Origin: Primulina eburnea
Lineage: Eukaryota > Streptophyta > Magnoliopsida > Lamiales > Gesneriaceae
Assembly: GCF_022965805.1 (NCBI RefSeq)
Contig: NW_027331399.1
Location: 62,001 to 126,000 of the forward strand
DNA length: 64,000 bases
Direction of reading: 5' to 3'
In this document: piece by piece, positions 34,700-45,616 of the stretch
Layout of the letters: each line of letters starts with the position of its first letter
How positions within the stretch are numbered: position 1 is the first letter of the stretch
The notes under the pieces: generated by a model
Told to the model about the DNA's origin: nothing
Databases searched by the model: none
The model's input: only the letters and a program-made list of their open reading frames with translations
Position numbers and translations under genes: made by a program

Positions 34700-34819
34700 A
34701 ATAAATCATCCAATAGTGGTTTATTTCCTGTACGTCACAAAAACAATCAATACCAAGCGTAATTATGTTCGAAACTAACATAATTCAAATAGACCATATA
34801 AATTAAGTGCAATTCTTGC
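34700..34819. other. Unassigned AT-rich stretch next to element E
   Basis: 120 bases after E that I cannot align with B's LTR or with the minus-strand LTR starting about 34820. No reading frame or repeat structure is apparent. Confidence 0.4.
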
Positions 34820-35002
34820 ACTTATCATCATCATATCATTTCATATTCGTATTCACATTAGTTAAAATCAAATCACCGCCTCCAAAACCTTTTATAACAT
34901 CCATCACTTATAAAAATTCATGCATGAAAATCATTTTTCTTTTAAACAAAGAATTCAACACATCTTTTAGCTTTTATAATTTATCATCATAAAGCTCCAT
35001 AA
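34820..35002 (-). repeat. Minus-strand gypsy LTR F, fragment 1
   Basis: Resembles 50260-50390 of minus-strand LTR J (shared TTTTCTTTTAAAC, ATCTTTTAGCTTT and TTATCAT blocks), so it is part of an LTR of the same family on the minus strand. LTR G interrupts it; it seems to continue at 38560. Confidence 0.6.
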
Positions 35003-38000
35003 TGTAACGGCCCGAAAATTTAAAATTCCACGCAAACCACATGCATGCAATTATTAAATTCTCTTGGTATTTTAATTAATTGTTTTAATTACAATAATTA
35101 ATTATGTGGTGCATATTTGTATGTTTAAATTATACTTTTACATGATTGCATTAAAATATATTTTTAAAGGTTATTCAAATTGCGATCGAGGAACGGAGAC
35201 CGAGGGATGAAAAATAGAAAATGATTTTTATTAAATAGTTGTTTTTAATTATTTAAAATTTGGGAGATGCTTGTTATTATTTTTTAAAAATATGTGGTTT
35301 TTTCAGTGATTTTATACGCCGGGACGTAAATTTTATCGGTGTTGATTTTTCAACAAAAATACGAATGTTTTGGCAACCCGGCTAATAAATTCACAAAATT
35401 ATTTAAACAAAACTATTTTTAAAATTCTAATTAAGCACTAATGGGCCTAAATTATCTACTTAATGGGCCTAAGCTTAATTAATGATTTATTAACTATAAA
35501 ATATGTACAAAACCCCACCCTAATTCATTATCATCCCACGCCCACTTCCCCAATTCTATCAAAACTCTCCCCTCAAACTCAACTCACGGCACACACAATT
35601 TTGAAAAGAAAGTTTGAAGGTTCTTCATGGAAAAATCAAGCCATCGTCTTTGTGTCGCCGTTCTTCGCAATCGTCAACGGTTTTTCGTACGTTAAATACG
35701 CAAAGGCACGCCATATTCTCCCTTTACTCATCATCACATCATATTATGCATCTATATTTGAAATTGCATGAAAAAGAAGGGACGCTATGTTTTATTTTCG
35801 TTCATGCATGAAAAGTGATTTTTAAGGCTTGATTTTTGTACCAAAAATCATGTTTTATTGTTGCTAAAGGGGCTGCCATGAATTAGGATGTTAAGGGGCA
35901 AGTTTTACACAAGTTTAGGGGCCTTAGAACACACAAAAAAATGCTGCACACAAAAACAAACACAAGCTGGAAAACTGTATTGAAGAGAAGGGAAGGAACG
36001 TGAGTCTTGTTTGGTTGTTCTAAGGTTCAAGGAACGGCTGCTGTGCATGGGCCGTGAGGGCTAGTCCAGGGATAGTTCAGGGTCAGTAGTGGTCGTGGTA
36101 TAGGGCTGGGTAGGGTCCTAAGGCGGCTAGGTGCGTAAGAGTGCACAGGGAAGAGTCCTAGTGAACTAGGACTCTCCCTCATGTGCTGATCGCGGCTGCT
36201 GTGGTTTGGGAGAGAGGGCAGCGCGGCTAGGGGTGAGTCAGGAGGGTCCTATAGGGTCCTAGGGTGATGGGCAATGGCTGGCCTAGGGGTTGGTGCGGCT
36301 GGGCTGGCTGTTGGCGAGAGAACGTGAGGATGGCAGCAAGGGTACGCGCAGGTTGATGTCCATGGTTCAGGGGTTCGTAGCTTGTGTTGGAGCTTGGGGT
36401 TGGTCTGGGTATGGTCTGGGCATGGTCCAGGGATGGAGAGGGTCGTGTGGGCTCGGTGGTTAAGGGCTAGAAGGGTCCTAGACTAGGTTGGAATCCTATG
36501 GTTCATGGGAGACTTGCACACACACGCACAGAATTTTTAGGTCAAATTCCAGCAAGCTTTTGGTCGGGCCAGGGCTTGTTTTACGGGCTGCGCTTGTACA
36601 GTAGGATCCCTAGATGGGTTGGCGAGGTTTCGGTTCAAGGTGGCTCGGGCGTGGCTCGAGTAAATTAGGAAATGGCTCGGTGGGTTCGTTAGTGTGTCAA
36701 AAACGAAATTTTAAGAACAAAAATTGAGTCATGGGTCCACGGGTGCGGCTCATGACTTGGAAGGGTAGAATAAATATTAAAAATGCTATGTTAAAAATTG
36801 GGATCAAAATATTGAGTTTTGGATTTATTCGAGATTTAATCGCCGCACGAAACGCTAATTAACGAGTTAATTGAAAAGCCTAGTTTTATGCCTTATAAAA
36901 TTATGAAAAATTAGGGGTAAGCTTACATAACTATTATAAGTCTATGTTTTTAATTTGGGATTTTTATATTAAGGTTTGGTGTAATTCGGGATTTAAACGC
37001 AGTTATACGTCTTATTTAAAGATTAATTTAAAAAGTCCTCGATTTAAGCCAAATAAAAATATGTTAAAATTCATGTAGGCTTAAATAATTATTTGTGACA
37101 TGTTAGAGTCAATGGAATTAAGAAAAAGTCAAAAACATGAAGTTTTACGTCCAGGGGTAAAACGGTCTTTTTACACCTAAAAATTTGTAAATATCATGGC
37201 AGTGCCCTATTTGCTATTTTATATGTTAATATGATTATTTTCAAGGATTATGGATGTCTATATGTTAATATGTCAATTTTAAATGTTCATGAATTTTTAA
37301 GACGTTAATATGTTTAATGTTTTATGATTTAACATGCTAAAACGTTTATTTTAAATGTTTATGACCTAAATGTTTATTTTAAACGTTTATTAAATTAAAA
37401 TGTTTATTTTAAAACTGTTCATATATGTTTATGATTTTTAATATGTTAAGTTATGATTTTTAAATGTCTATGATTTTTATGATTTAAATATGGGCATTTA
37501 AAAAATATGTTGCATGCTTGGTTTCAAAAATAAAAATGATATTATATGCATGTTTTTATTAAGTGATGATAACATGTTGAAGGATGTGAAGGGATTGTGA
37601 CTACTGAATATGTTGGAAATATCGTGAGGGTTATGGTCCCAGTGGGAGCCCGACGATCGTGTTTACGTTGATACGAATACGAATACGATGAAATGATTGG
37701 AGATGTCGTGAGGGGAGAAGGCCCCAGAGGGAGCCCATTTATGGGAAAAGGCCCAGAGGGAGCCCCAACGATCGTATTTCGAATGACACGAATATGTTAA
37801 TATGTAGTCCAAGGCCTAGTTGACCGGTGAGAGTGCTGCTGGTGTCCCCGCCGTCCAGTACTGTGGTTTTCTTTAGATGGATCTATCGCCCAATACGTTT
37901 AAGAATACGAGTCACAATCACGAGAATTCAACAAACACGAACATGAACATGAATATGAATATGAATATGAATATGGACACAAATATGGATATGGATATGA

Positions 38001-38559
38001 ATATGTTTATGGGATATGTGTATGTTTATATGAAAACGTTTTTATGAAAATGTTTTATGCATCATGAAAATGTTTACGAAAATATTTATGTTTATGCATC
38101 TTCATGAAAATGATATTTTAAGTATAAATATTTTTCACTGTTATATGTTAACTGTATTATGTATTACTCGTTATCAAGGACATGACGTGTTGAGTCTTTA
38201 GACTCACTAGGTGTGATTGATGCAGGTGATATTGATTATGAATATGATAATAGAGGTCTTGATGGTTGATCTGACTGGACTGGAGGTGCACATAACCCGA
38301 GGACCGACGCTAGTTTTCCGCACTAGTCATGATTTATGATTTTAAATGATGTTAAAGATATTTTTTTACGACAATTTATTCATGAGTGGTTTTTGAGAGG
38401 TTATAGTATGGGCGATGCTTTTCAAATGTTAGTTGGTTGATTTATTTTAAAATGATATCAAAAATATTTTATGCTTGTGTATGCAATTCAGCTGATGCTA
38501 TGTGAGGTTTAAAAAAAAAATCTAGTACTTTTTAAGAAAACGAATAAGCAGACGTTTCA
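35003..38559 (+). repeat. Solo-type gypsy LTR G (about 3.56 kb)
   Basis: Starts TGTAACGGCCCG and ends GACGTTTCA, the same end as minus-strand LTRs J and K (TGAAACGTCC as read on the plus strand). TATAAAATA at 35495-35503 is a likely promoter element. GAGTCTTTAGACTC is at 38192-38205, followed by TGCAGGTGA and the CCGAGGACC box. No internal element sequence adjoins it on either side and flanks do not show a 5-base duplication (CATAA against GTATC), so it may be a solo LTR formed between different copies. The G-rich middle (about 36000-36680) has no gene. Confidence 0.75.
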
Positions 38560-38690
38560 GTATCTTTCAAAATAAGCATTTTAACATTCATTATAACATT
38601 CAGGGGATTGCCAGTACGTCTAACATTTTTCAGTTGTAAAATAAACATTTTGCTCCTAAACCTTAACTTTCCCAATTTACCCTTAATCTT
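38560..38690 (-). repeat. Minus-strand gypsy LTR F, fragment 2
   Basis: CATTTTAACATTCATTATAAC and the CAGTACGTCTAACATTTTTC block match 50400-50460 of LTR J, collinear with fragment 1. Orientation switches to sense LTR sequence somewhere near 38690; the exact point is uncertain. Confidence 0.6.
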
Positions 38691-38899
38691 TATTTTGGCC
38701 AATTAGTGCATAATTAACTATTTAAAAAACCCACTAAGCTAACCATATACCTAATTCCTCCACTAGAAGCCGCCCCCCTCCATCATTTGTAGCATTACCA
38801 CGCCTGTTTTAGCAGCAAGAAAAGCAACCTTCAGCCCCTCCCCTTTTCTTGCAAGAAAACCCTTCCCCGCTCCTCCGTTGTTCATCCTACGTGCGTATC
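38691..38899 (+). repeat. Sense gypsy LTR H, left fragment
   Basis: Resembles the 25020-25240 part of LTR B (TTAGTGCATAAT, CCTAATTCC, CCAGCAAGAAAA-like blocks), so it is sense strand. Its first 0.45 kb, including the TGTAAGG start, is missing. Element I is inserted at its right end; GTATC (38895-38899) is repeated at 45612-45616. Confidence 0.65.
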
Positions 38900-40133
38900 T
38901 GATAGGCTTATAATAGTTATTATTTTTAGTTTCATATTTCCCATTATTTCAACCTCCGATATGTTTAATTGACACATTTTTGTTCAATTTTATTGTAGGA
39001 GAAACTTTTACGATCTTGGAGCAAATTTTGAGCTAAAAAGGTGATGTTTATCACACTTGAAGTTTCCAATGATAGAGTTTGAAAGAGAATGGCCAAACCA
39101 GAAGAGCTCCTGAAACAAGGCGTGGCCACGCCTTATGATGATGCTTCAGCTGCCAAAGAAATTACAAAGAGGGAAAATATAGATAAAATATTATCTATTA
39201 TATTATATTTTAATAATTAGGTTAATTAGAGTTAGTGGGCTTTTAGCAAAAAAATTAGACCCAAACTAATCTACTACTCAAGGAGAAATAGCCGCCGCAT
39301 AGGAGATTCACCAATCAATTTTGGTAAAACTCTCTCCAATTTCATTCCATCACACTTGGAGTGAAGTGAAGAGAATTTTCATGTCACGTCAGCCCAAATA
39401 TTCGTTGATTTATGAATTAATTATATGAATGTTATACGTCAATTAATCTGACAATTTATTTTGATGTATGATTTTCTAATGCTAACCATGAATTCAGTGA
39501 TCCGTAATTGTCATGAACGATTGGTACGTGAGTAGCAATAGGTTAGATGTGTTGTTCTATCATAACATGTGTAATTTAAATAAATCGACGGAACCAGATC
39601 TTTCAATTGCAGCTATCTCGGTTGTTAGATTTAGGATTAACTGTTTTCTCAAAACGAAAATGATATTTTTAATTAATATGGAACGCTATCGTGCCCAGTT
39701 AATTATTGATAAGTTTTGACTGGATGCTGGGTTTGGTCAATTAAATTAGGAAAACGCAAGGATTTTAGCTGATATCCCTATAATTCTAAGGTTAATTGTT
39801 TGGAATAACATGAATAAATGATTGGTTAACCGATGAACAGTGAGATAATTAAATAGTGGACTCCTCTTGAATCAGTATTTTTCTCGTATTAAATTCTTCA
39901 ATTTATTATTGTTGATTAATTTTCAATTATAGATTCAACATTCTTTCTTGCTTGGTAATTTTAGTTTAGATTATTTTATTTAGTAATTATCAAAACAAAT
40001 CCCCCCTTTTTTTATTTTTATTATCAAAAGAAATAAATCTACTGTTCCCTGTGGATTCGACCCTACTCACCATTACACTCGTTTTTTAATTCAAAGGGTA
40101 GGAATTAATTTGGTGGTCAACGACAGCACACCA
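38900..40133 (+). repeat. Element I 5' LTR (1234 bases)
   Basis: Starts TGATAGGCTTATAATAG and ends GACAGCACACCA. The last 739 bases (39395-40133) match 44873-45611 with no length change. The first 50 or so also match, but 38950-39394 has no counterpart in the 3' LTR. That block contains the 18-base palindrome AAGGCGTGGCCACGCCTT (39117-39134), with a TATTATATTATATTTTA run about 60 bases later that may be the promoter. Confidence 0.88.
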
Positions 40134-40138
40134 AATTT

Positions 40139-40156
40139 TGGCGCCGTTGCCGGGGA
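40139..40156 (+). other. Element I primer binding site (Asp tRNA type)
   Basis: TGGCGCCGTTGCCGGGGA, five bases after the LTR. It is perfectly complementary to the 3' end of Asp tRNA as used by Athila elements. Confidence 0.92.
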
Positions 40157-40197
40157 ACAGTGTAAGGTTAATTTCTTTTGATTATTTTCTATTTTTT

Positions 40198-42726
40198 ATG
40201 CCTCGTTCTTCTCGTACAGGTGAACTCGAATACAATCCAGAAATCGAGAAGACATCTAAGAGATTGAGAAAAGAAGCAAAATTAAGACGTGAAAAGCAAC
40301 CATCATCATCATCTCCTTATTTGGACGTATCATTGGACTCAGACGATACAGAAAAAGAATCTGACATTGATCTTGAGATTGAAAGAAGTGAAAGTGACCA
40401 AGAAGAAATGGCAGGACAAGCTCAAAGAACACTCAGGGAGTTAGCTAACCCTAATGTTATTCAACAACCATTATGCATTCAATTCCCTTCTACTGATGCT
40501 ACTTTTGAATTAAAATCTGGCTTGATTCATTTATTGCCTACTTTTCGTGGTCTTGCAGGTGAAGATCCCCATAAACATATGAAAGAGTTTCATATTGTTT
40601 GCACATCCATGAAACCGCAAGGGATCACAGAGGAACAAATTTCACTGCGAGCTTTTCCATTCTCTCTAGCCGACAAGGCTAAGGATTGGCTCTACTATTT
40701 ACCTTCTGGATCCATAACAACCTGGGACAATATGAAACAACAATTTTTGGAGAAGTTCTTCCCAGCTTCGCGAGCAGCCAACATCAGGAAGGACATTTGT
40801 GGGATTAGACAGTTACAAGGAGAGTCATTATATGAATATTGGGAGAGATTTAAGCAGTTATGTGCCAGTTGCCCTCAACATTAGATTCCAGAACAGCTCC
40901 TAGTCCAATATTTCTACGAGGGTCTCTCACTTTTTGATAGGAACATGATTGATGCTGCAAGTGGAGGTGCATTGGTAAACAAAACGCCTCAAGAGGCACG
41001 AGCTCTAATCTCCAACATGGCCGCCAATGCACAACAGTTTGTAACTAGACAAGTTAACCCTCCACGACAAGTCAATGAGGTAAGTGTTACTCCTATCAAT
41101 CAAAAGTTAGATTCTTTGACATCTCTTTTGGAAAAGTTGGTTGTAGGGCAGGTACAACAGGCCAAAGCTTGTGGCACATGTGCGATGGTTGGACATTCGA
41201 CGGACACGTGCCCTACATTACAGGAAGATCCAACGCAGCAGGTTAATGCAATCGGTGGATTTCCTGGACAGCCTCAACACCGGTATGATCCGTATTCTAA
41301 TAGCTACAATCCAGGATGGAAAGATCACCCAAATTTCAGCTACAGGAATCAAGGAGGTCAACAAGGATATCCACAACAAATTTTTCACAAATATCCATCA
41401 CCTGCGCAAGCCTCTAACTCAGGTATGTCCCTAGATGAAATTGTGAAGGCCTTAGCAGAGAACACTCAAAAATTTCAACAGGAAACGAGGGCTAGCATTC
41501 AGAATTTGAGCACTCAAGTGGAACAGTTGGCGACTTCAATTCACAAGTTGGAAGCAAAAAATTTAGGTAATATACCTTCTCAGACAGTGGTGATTCCAAG
41601 AGAGAATGTGAGTGCAATTACTTTGAGAAATTGTAAAGAATTGGATGCTCAAGAAATTGGGGTACAAGCATCAATCAAGCAAAAGGAAGAGAATGAGATA
41701 AAGGTTGAGGATAAAATAATCAATCAAGATGATGCTCCGAAAGGTAAGTTTTCTCCTCTATTTGAGTATAAACCTATTCCCCCATTCCCTCTTGCATTGA
41801 ACAGGAAATGTGAAAGTATTAAGGAGTTGAATGACACTCTTTGTAGAGGCGAGGTAAATATTCCTTCATTAGATGTTATTAAACCAGTACCTCATTGTGC
41901 TAAAATTTTAAAGGAATTTTGTACTACAAAAAAGAGACATAAGTTGAAGGGGTGTAAAAAGGAAAAGATAGGAGAACATGTTTCTGCTGTTATTCAAAAA
42001 ACTATTCCTATCAAATGCAATGATTCAGGTATGTTTTATATCCCTTGTACTATTGGCGATATTAGAATTGAAAAGGCTATGTTGGATTTAGGTGCTTCTA
42101 TCAATGTCATGCCTTATTCTGTTTATAATTATTTAGAACTTGGACCTCTGACTGAAACCGGCATTGTGATTCAATTGGCTGATAGGTCCACTGTTTATCC
42201 TAGAGGTGTAATTGAAGATGTTCTTGTGAAAGTTGAAAATTTGGTTTTTCCTGCTGACTTTTATGTGCTTGACATGGAAAATGATGATTTAAACAGTCAA
42301 ATTTTGCTAGGAAGACCATTTTTGAAAACTTCAAAATCTGTCATAAATGTTAATAGTGGTACCATTACTATGGAATTTGATGGTGAGATTGCAAAGTTTA
42401 ATATTTATGATACCATGAAATATCCTTTTAATGAAAGCACTATTAATACTCTTTATATCGCTAATCACTTGTCACAAGAAAATTCAAAATTTGTGGATAA
42501 GAATGATTTAGAGGAGATTATTGAAAGACATGTTGAGAATTCTAATACTATATTTTCTCTCTCTCCTTCACAGATATCTAAAATTGCGCAAAAAACTTCC
42601 TCCAGATCGACCCAAGCATGTACTCATAAAAAAGGGAGGAAATATCCAAGGGATAGAGATTTCCAAGAAATTCAAAGAAAACAAGCATTTGCTGAAATTT
42701 GCTATGAAAATATTCAAGCGGAATAA
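40198..42726 (+). CDS. Element I gag-protease polyprotein (one internal stop)
   Basis: The first sensible ATG after the primer site is at 40198 (MPRSSRTGELEYN). The frame is open for about 840 codons except one TAG at 40882-40884 in SCPQH-stop-IPEQLL. The capsid domain shows FRGLAGEDPHKHMKEF, LADKAKDWLYYLPSGSI, MKQQFLEKFFPASR and LYEYWERFKQLC, then LVQYFYEGLSLFDRNMID. A knuckle-like CGTCAMVGHSTDTCP (about 41169-41215) follows, then NPGWKDHPNFSYRNQG and a QNLSTQVEQLA coiled region. The aspartic protease reads IEKAMLDLGASINVMPYSVY (DLGA active site, about 42080) and ILLGRPFLKTSKSVI. It ends before any RT motif. Nearly intact coding in an element without pol is notable. Confidence 0.9.
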
Positions 42727-42859
42727 CGTGGACAAATTGACCATTTATGAACCACCATGAGCAACAAGAAAGAATGAATGTCGAGCATAACGACTTAAAA
42801 AAATTGCGCTTTTGGGAGGCAGCCCAAATTTTAGTTCTTGATATTTTTTTATTTTGTTC
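42727..42859 (+). other. Element I junction after gag-protease
   Basis: A short stretch containing GCGCTTTTGGGAGGCAGCCCA, a sequence type that in Athila elements normally follows the end of pol. Its position just after the protease suggests that RT, RNase H and integrase were removed in one deletion upstream of it. Confidence 0.6.
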
Positions 42860-43181
42860 CAGTAGAGGTCTTGGCACAAGGCGTGGGCACGCCTTGTTGA
42901 AACACATCTACTGTAATTTTTTTTTTAAAAAAAAAAAATTACAGCAGAGGTCTTCGCATAAGGCGTGGCCACGCCTTGTTGAAACACCTCTACTGTTAAA
43001 AAAAAAATTAAAAAAATTTTAAATTTTTTTTTTTACAGCAGAGGTCTTCGCACAAGGCGTGGCCACGCCTTGTTGAAACATCTCTCCTGATTTATAAAAA
43101 AAAAATAAATAAAAATTTCTTTTTTTACAGCAAAGGTCTTCGAACAAGGCGTGGCCACGCCTTGTTGAAACACCTCTACTG
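42860..43181 (+). repeat. Four hairpin repeats of about 54 bases in element I
   Basis: Units at 42860-42913, 42942-42995, 43036-43090 and 43128-43181, separated by A/T runs (28-40 bases). Each has outer arms CAG(T/C)AGAGGT and ACCTCTACTG and a core palindrome AAGGCGTGGCCACGCCTT (unit 1 has one change), so each can fold on itself. The third unit has a damaged right arm (TCTCCTGA). The core is also in the element's 5' LTR at 39117-39134. Frames reading through it on either strand are by-products of the repeat. Confidence 0.9.
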
Positions 43182-44638
43182 TTTAAAAAAAAAATTAACC
43201 TATTTTTTTTCTTTCTCTCTCTCAGAGCAGCGTCCACTACAACAATAGGACACCTTGCTCTATGATGCTCAACAATTTTCAGGGGAGTTCTCTAACTTCC
43301 TTTGCTTGCTTTTACTGTCTATGTTGTGCATCTAATTTTTTGTCATTGAGGACATTGCCACATTTAGGTGTGGGAGGGTATATTGCCTTATTTCTCGTTT
43401 TAATTTCTTTTTTTTCTCATTTTTTGCATAAAAGTAAAAAAAAAAATAGTGACGTTGTTAGTTCCTCCGATGCGAATAAATTTAAAAAAAATGATGTTTT
43501 ATTTGCGTGCAAATTGTTTTTGCATTCTCATTTTTGCATTATGAATAAATTGCTCTTGATGATAGTTAGAGAGGACAAGTGTGTGGGATTTAACACAATT
43601 GCTATATTTTTTCTTTGGTGATCTTTGAGCCTATGAGCAATCATGATATCATGCTCCAATTTCTTCTTGATCGTGTGTTGTCATTGCATTGTTAATTTTT
43701 CTAGAACTTGCATTGATATACATGTCTTTGTCAACACTTTATAGTGGATTAGGTGCATAGACAAAATGATAAGGGCATTAGGTTTAAACCATTTTCTTTC
43801 GCATCATCTAAGCCGTTCTTTGAGCCTACACTGATTCATAGACCCCTAGTGAACCAAGTTTGAGCCTCAGCCTTTTTCTTTGAATAAAAAATAACCACAT
43901 TACAAGCCGTGATAAATCTTTTTTGTTGGTTATCCCCCTTTTTTGAACCTTGAATTGGAGAATCATGTAAAATTTTCGCATTTAGCATCGCTTTGAGCCA
44001 AGAAAGTGCAAATTGTTGAGATCGAATGATTAATGCTCGAAATCGTTGTCTCGGAAAAAAAAAACTCCTTATGAAAAAAAAAAGAAAAAAGAAAAAAATA
44101 TTTATAATGAAAAAAAAAGGAGTGAGAAGGAAAATAAGAACAACGAAGAAAAAAAAATTTTGCTCTTGATGTTATTACGAGGTTGAAGATGTTATTATTT
44201 GGATGCAATTGTTTTTGTGAAAAGTGCATACGATTTCTCCAATTCCATAGCTCATTGTTTCCTTTTATCCTACCTTACCCCTAGCCACATTACAACCCAT
44301 TTATAGCCCTTTTTGTTTGTGTATTTTAATTCATTAATTTAGTGGAAGGATGTGATATATTTGCAAGCCTATGGTAAAACTTTTCAATGCATTTGACGTG
44401 AGAGTTTGTTGATGTATATCCTAGACACTAATGAGCGGAATGAGCGAACCTTGTGAAGAGTTGTTAAATCCCATGCATTTTAATTTCTACACATTCTGAT
44501 TGCAGTGATTGTTCATGATGTTATTTTGTGAGATGCTCTGAAATTAAAATGTCTTCCTGCATGAAAAATGTTTTGGATAAGTAGAGGAAGCAGAAGGAGG
44601 ACGAAAAATTGAGATAATGAGTTGATCTATTTTATGCT
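43182..44638 (+). other. Element I 3' non-coding region with an internal polypurine-like site
   Basis: About 1.45 kb with no supportable gene. At 43346-43380 TTGAGGACATTGCC...TTTAGGTGTGGGAGGG nearly repeats the true polypurine region before the 3' LTR. Poly-A rich segments occur at 43430-43490 and 44055-44160. Several phrases (TTGAGCC, AACCACATTACA) recur, as is usual in Athila 3' regions. Confidence 0.65.
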
Positions 44639-44671
44639 TGAGGACAAGCATCGTTTAGGTGTGGGAGATTT
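44639..44671 (+). other. Element I polypurine tract region
   Basis: TTGAGGACAAGCATCG, then TTTAGGTGTGGGAGATT next to the LTR start TGATAG at 44672. Confidence 0.82.
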
Positions 44672-45611
44672 TGATAGTCTTATAATAGTTATTATTTTTA
44701 GTTTCATATTACTCATTATTGCATTTTCTTTATGTTTTATTATTTATTTTTTATGGATATTTTATATCAAACAATGTTAGGCTAATTTTCTTAGTCTGAT
44801 TCAAGGGATAGTCTACTGTTTAATTTTATCACTGTGAGGTTTTTGCACTTTAATTTAATATTCTTGTTTGCCCAAATATTCGTTGATTTATGAATTAATT
44901 ATATGAGTGTTATACGTCAATTAATCTGACAATTTATTTTGATGTATGATTTTCTAATGCTAACCATGAATTCAGTGATCCGTAATTGTCATGAACGATT
45001 GGTACGTGAGTAGCAATAGGTTAGATGTGTTGTGCTATCATAACATGTGTAATTTAAATAAATCGACGGAACCAGATCTTTCAATTGCAGCTATCTCGGT
45101 TCTTAGATTTAGGATTAACTGTTTTCTCAAAACGAAAATGTTATTTTTAATTAATATGGAACACTATCGTGCCCAGTTAATTATTGATAATTTTTGACTG
45201 GATGCTGGGTTTGGTCAATTAAATTAGGAAAACGCAAGGATTTTAGCGGCTATCCCTATAATTCTAAGGTTAATTGTTTGGAATAACATGAATAAATGAT
45301 TGGTTAACCGGTGAACAGTGAGATAATTAAATAGTGGACTCCCCTTGAATCAGTATTTTTCTCGTATTAAATTCTTCAATTTATTATTGTTGATTAATTT
45401 TCAATTATAGATTCAACATTCTTTCTTGCTTGGTAATTTTAGTTTAGATTATTTTATTTAGTAATTATCAAAACAAATCCCCCTTTTTTTTATTTTTATT
45501 ATCAAAAGAAATAAATCTATTGTTCCATGTGGATTCGAACTTACTCACCATTACACTCGTTTTTTAATTCAAAGGGTAGGAATTAATTTGGTGGTCAACG
45601 ACAGCATACCA
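44672..45611 (+). repeat. Element I 3' LTR (940 bases)
   Basis: Starts TGATAGTCTTATAATAG and ends GACAGCATACCA. The block 44720-44872 differs completely from the 5' LTR's 38950-39394, including loss of the palindrome. GTATC follows. Confidence 0.88.
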
Positions 45612-45616
45612 GTATC

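Larger units (their letters stand above)
38900..45611 (+). mobile_element. Athila-like non-autonomous element I
   Basis: LTRs at 38900-40133 and 44672-45611 flanked by perfect GTATC duplications (38895-38899, 45612-45616). The primer site matches Asp tRNA, as in Athila/Tat elements. A single long gag-protease frame (40198-42726, one internal TAG) is present, but there is no reverse transcriptase, RNase H or integrase before the 3' non-coding region. The element therefore needs enzymes from an autonomous relative. Its LTRs match well at both ends (about 2-3% difference by eye in the last 739 bases) but their central blocks are unrelated. Confidence 0.9.

Noticed and set aside
35463..35811. Frame of about 100 codons in LTR G
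   Set aside because: It begins before the likely TATA box and shows no known domain or signal; interpreted as non-coding LTR.
39513..39719. Small frame repeated at 44991-45197 in both LTRs of element I
   Set aside because: It is conserved only because the LTRs are copies; no start context or family match, and stop-free length is expected by chance.
42578..43237. Frames crossing the hairpin repeats of element I
   Set aside because: Composition is set by the repeat and A/T runs; they overlap the end of the gag-protease frame on the other strand and match no family.
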